Shown piece by piece: positions 5,954-7,158 of a DNA stretch of 7,158 nt (the stretch's first letter is position 1; each line of letters opens with the position of its first letter). Both the position numbers and the translations under genes were made by a program. The notes under the pieces were generated by a model that saw only the letters and a list, made by a program, of their open reading frames with translations, searched no databases and was not told the DNA's origin. The stretch spans positions 1 through 7,158 of the forward strand of contig JAJZYO010000096.1 in NCBI GenBank assembly GCA_021798075.1. The letters run 5' to 3'. This DNA comes from Actinomycetes bacterium (GTDB lineage Bacteria > Actinomycetota > Acidimicrobiia > Acidimicrobiales > Palsa-688).

Positions 5954-6586
5954 GTGCGGGTGATAGCGGGGGAAAAGGGTGGCCGGCGCATCGTTGCGCC
6001 CGACGGTCTGCGCACGCGGCCCACGAGCGACCGCGTCCGGGAGGCTGCCTTCTCCATGCTGGAGAGCGCCATGGCCGAAAGGAGGGGTGGCTTCGCGGGG
6101 GCCGTCGTGTGGGACCTTTTCGCAGGCAGCGGCGCGCTCGGGATCGAGGCGCTGTCTCGCGGGGCGGGAGAGGCCACCTTCGTCGACCAGTCCCGAAGCG
6201 CCGTATCGGCTGTCAAGGAAAACCTGGCCAAGCTGGGGTACGGGCCTGGACGTGCTCAGGTCTACTGCGCCGAGGTGCTGAGATGGGTGCACGGCCTGGA
6301 GGACGAGCCGGGCAGCGGGGGCGGGCCGCTCCGCGTCGAGCCGGGAGGCAGGACGCCCCCCGACCTCGTGCTGGCCGACCCCCCGTACTCGTGGAAGTCC
6401 TGGCCGGCGCTTCTCCGTGCCCTCGGCCCGCTCGGGCCGTTGGTGCTCATGGAGACCGGTGACGAGCCCGCGCTGCCAGAAGGCTGGCTGGTGCAGAGAG
6501 CGAGGCGTTATGGCGGTACCCTCGTTACCTTGACTATCTGCGGGACCATTCCCGACGCGAGCCCTGCCGAGGCGGGTGGGCTGTGA
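5954..6586 (+). CDS. rsmD: 16S rRNA (guanine966-N2)-methyltransferase RsmD
   Basis: RsmD transfers a methyl group from S-adenosylmethionine to N2 of G966 (E. coli numbering) of 16S rRNA in the assembled small subunit. The 210-residue product starts V-R-V-I-A-G-E-K-G-G-R-R, the family's standard opening (M-R-V-I-A-G), then R-P-T-S-D-R-V-R-E-A-A-F-S-M-L. The SAM-binding motif I is D-L-F-A-G-S-G (54-60), followed by G-I-E-A-L-S-R-G-A and the acidic F-V-D-Q. The catalytic motif IV is D-P-P-Y (142-145). It is a little longer than the usual 185-200 residues because of a Gly/Pro/Glu-rich insert before motif IV (about 115-136). The frame is open to a GTG at 5885, but those 23 extra residues are Gly/Pro-rich and unlike the family. 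The ribosome binding site is weak (CGAGAG, about 10 bases upstream). The stop overlaps the coaD start by 4 bases. Confidence 0.94.
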   Translation: MRVIAGEKGGRRIVAPDGLRTRPTSDRVREAAFSMLESAMAERRGGFAGAVVWDLFAGSGALGIEALSRGAGEATFVDQSRSAVSAVKENLAKLGYGPGRAQVYCAEVLRWVHGLEDEPGSGGGPLRVEPGGRTPPDLVLADPPYSWKSWPALLRALGPLGPLVLMETGDEPALPEGWLVQRARRYGGTLVTLTICGTIPDASPAEAGGL

Positions 6587-7071
6587 GGACCGCTCTGGTC
6601 CCGGGGTCGTTCGACCCGTTCCACAACGGCCACCTGGAGATCGTCGAGATCGCCAGCCACTTGTTCGAGCGGGTCATAGTCGCGCCCGTCTCCAACCCGC
6701 ACAAGGCGCCGGCGATGTTCGGCCTGGACGAGCGACGCAGCATGATCGCGGCCTCGGTGGCGCATCTCCCCAATGTCGAGCTCACCCGGAGCCACGGGCC
6801 GCTGCTTGTGGTCGATCTCGCTCGTGAGGTGGGCGCGGACGTGATCGTGAAGGGCTTGCGGGTCTCTTCCGACGCAGAGTCGGAGCTGCAGCAGGCCCAG
6901 ATGAACAAGGCCGTCTCGGGCTTGGAAACCGTCCTCTTGCCCTGCTCCTCCGCCTACAGCTTCATCGCGTCGCGCTGGCTCCGGGATTTCATGACCTATG
7001 GGGGGTCAGACAGGATCGGCGCGCTGGTGCCGGCGCCGGTGTTCGCTCTCGTGAAGGAGAAGTATTCATGA
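6583..7071 (+). CDS. coaD: Phosphopantetheine adenylyltransferase (PPAT)
   Basis: CoaD joins 4'-phosphopantetheine and ATP to give dephospho-CoA and pyrophosphate, the penultimate step of coenzyme A synthesis, in the cytoplasm. The 162-residue product has the normal PPAT length. Its N-terminus is P-G-S-F-D-P-F-H14-N-G-H17, the nucleotidyltransferase HxGH signature with the ATP-binding histidines. It continues with V-S-N-P-H-K (substrate loop), I-V-K90-G-L-R93, E-L-Q-Q-A-Q-M-N, and S-F-I-A-S-R-W-L-R (126-134) followed by Y-G-G. Two places deviate from the common pattern: K90 replaces the usual Arg of RGLR, and D-A-E-S-E (97-101) replaces D-F-E-Y-E. The GTG start is nested in the rsmD stop (GTGA), so the two are probably translationally coupled. 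RsmD-CoaD adjacency is widespread in bacteria and supports both calls. Confidence 0.96.
   Translation: MRTALVPGSFDPFHNGHLEIVEIASHLFERVIVAPVSNPHKAPAMFGLDERRSMIAASVAHLPNVELTRSHGPLLVVDLAREVGADVIVKGLRVSSDAESELQQAQMNKAVSGLETVLLPCSSAYSFIASRWLRDFMTYGGSDRIGALVPAPVFALVKEKYS
7054..7059 (+). promoter_or_regulatory. Ribosome binding site of the gene after coaD
   Basis: AAGGAG sits inside the final coaD codons, 8 bases before the ATG at 7068. It is the best-formed Shine-Dalgarno sequence in the window and shows that the short frame starting at 7068 is a real gene start. Confidence 0.75.
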
Positions 7072-7158
7072 GCAACGCGACCGGGCACGGGGCAGCCGTC
7101 CCCGAGACCGAGGCGCTCCTCCAGCGCGTCTCGGGCATGATCGCCGGGGCGCGCGCCT
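7068..7158 (+). CDS. Start of unidentified gene after coaD, 3'-truncated by window edge
   Basis: Only 30 codons are visible and no stop is reached. The ATG overlaps the coaD stop (ATGA) and has an AAGGAG ribosome binding site. The peptide opens with a polar, Gly/Ala-rich stretch and then E-T-E-A-L-L-Q-R-V-S-G-M-I-A-G-A-R-A, which looks like the start of an amphipathic helix. In many actinobacteria the gene after coaD encodes a small coiled-coil protein of the DivIVA/SepIVA type, and this opening would fit such a protein. That identity is inferred from position and a short peptide, not from a diagnostic motif. Confidence 0.7.
   Translation, partial: MSNATGHGAAVPETEALLQRVSGMIAGARA

Noticed and set aside
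1..7158. CRISPR array, prophage, toxin-antitoxin or defence system
   Set aside because: No regularly spaced repeats, integrase, transposase, or toxin/antitoxin pair is present; every gene with a recognisable product is housekeeping or a transporter.

Overview
The window is a stretch of high-GC chromosome that reads like core housekeeping DNA of an actinobacterium (Actinomycetota). The evidence is strong G/C preference at third codon positions, frequent GTG starts (four of the genes here), an actinobacterial-type zinc-ribbon L28, and the gene neighbourhood DAK2 kinase - recG - rsmD - coaD, which is familiar from this phylum. A deep-branching class such as Acidimicrobiia is possible, but that is only a guess.

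Layout: (1) Positions 2-1531, plus strand: the 3' part of a 14-helix MFS (DHA2/EmrB-QacA type) exporter, cut at the window edge inside motif A. (2) Positions 1532-1661: a convergent intergenic gap with two small hairpins and an orphan extended -10-like sequence. (3) Positions 1662-1856, minus strand: rpmB (L28), read toward the MFS gene, with a -10-like hexamer so close to its GTG that the mRNA may be leaderless. (4) Positions 1857-1998: the divergent promoter region. (5) From about 1999 to the window end, plus strand: a tightly packed run of a DAK2/FakA-type kinase, recG, rsmD, coaD and the first 30 codons of a further gene. Junctions are a 1-nt gap (DAK2/recG), an 81-nt gap holding two GC hairpins (recG/rsmD), a 4-nt GTGA overlap (rsmD/coaD) and a 4-nt ATGA overlap (coaD/next gene).

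The plus-strand genes look like one transcription unit linking lipid/fatty-acid phosphorylation, replication-fork repair, 16S rRNA methylation and coenzyme A synthesis. They are not steps of a single pathway. The shared context appears to be growth-coupled core metabolism. I see no mobile element, CRISPR array, tRNA or rRNA, and no convincing new multi-gene system. The points worth a second look are regulatory (leaderless rpmB, recG-rsmD hairpins, orphan promoter) and small departures from family consensus in the kinase and CoaD.
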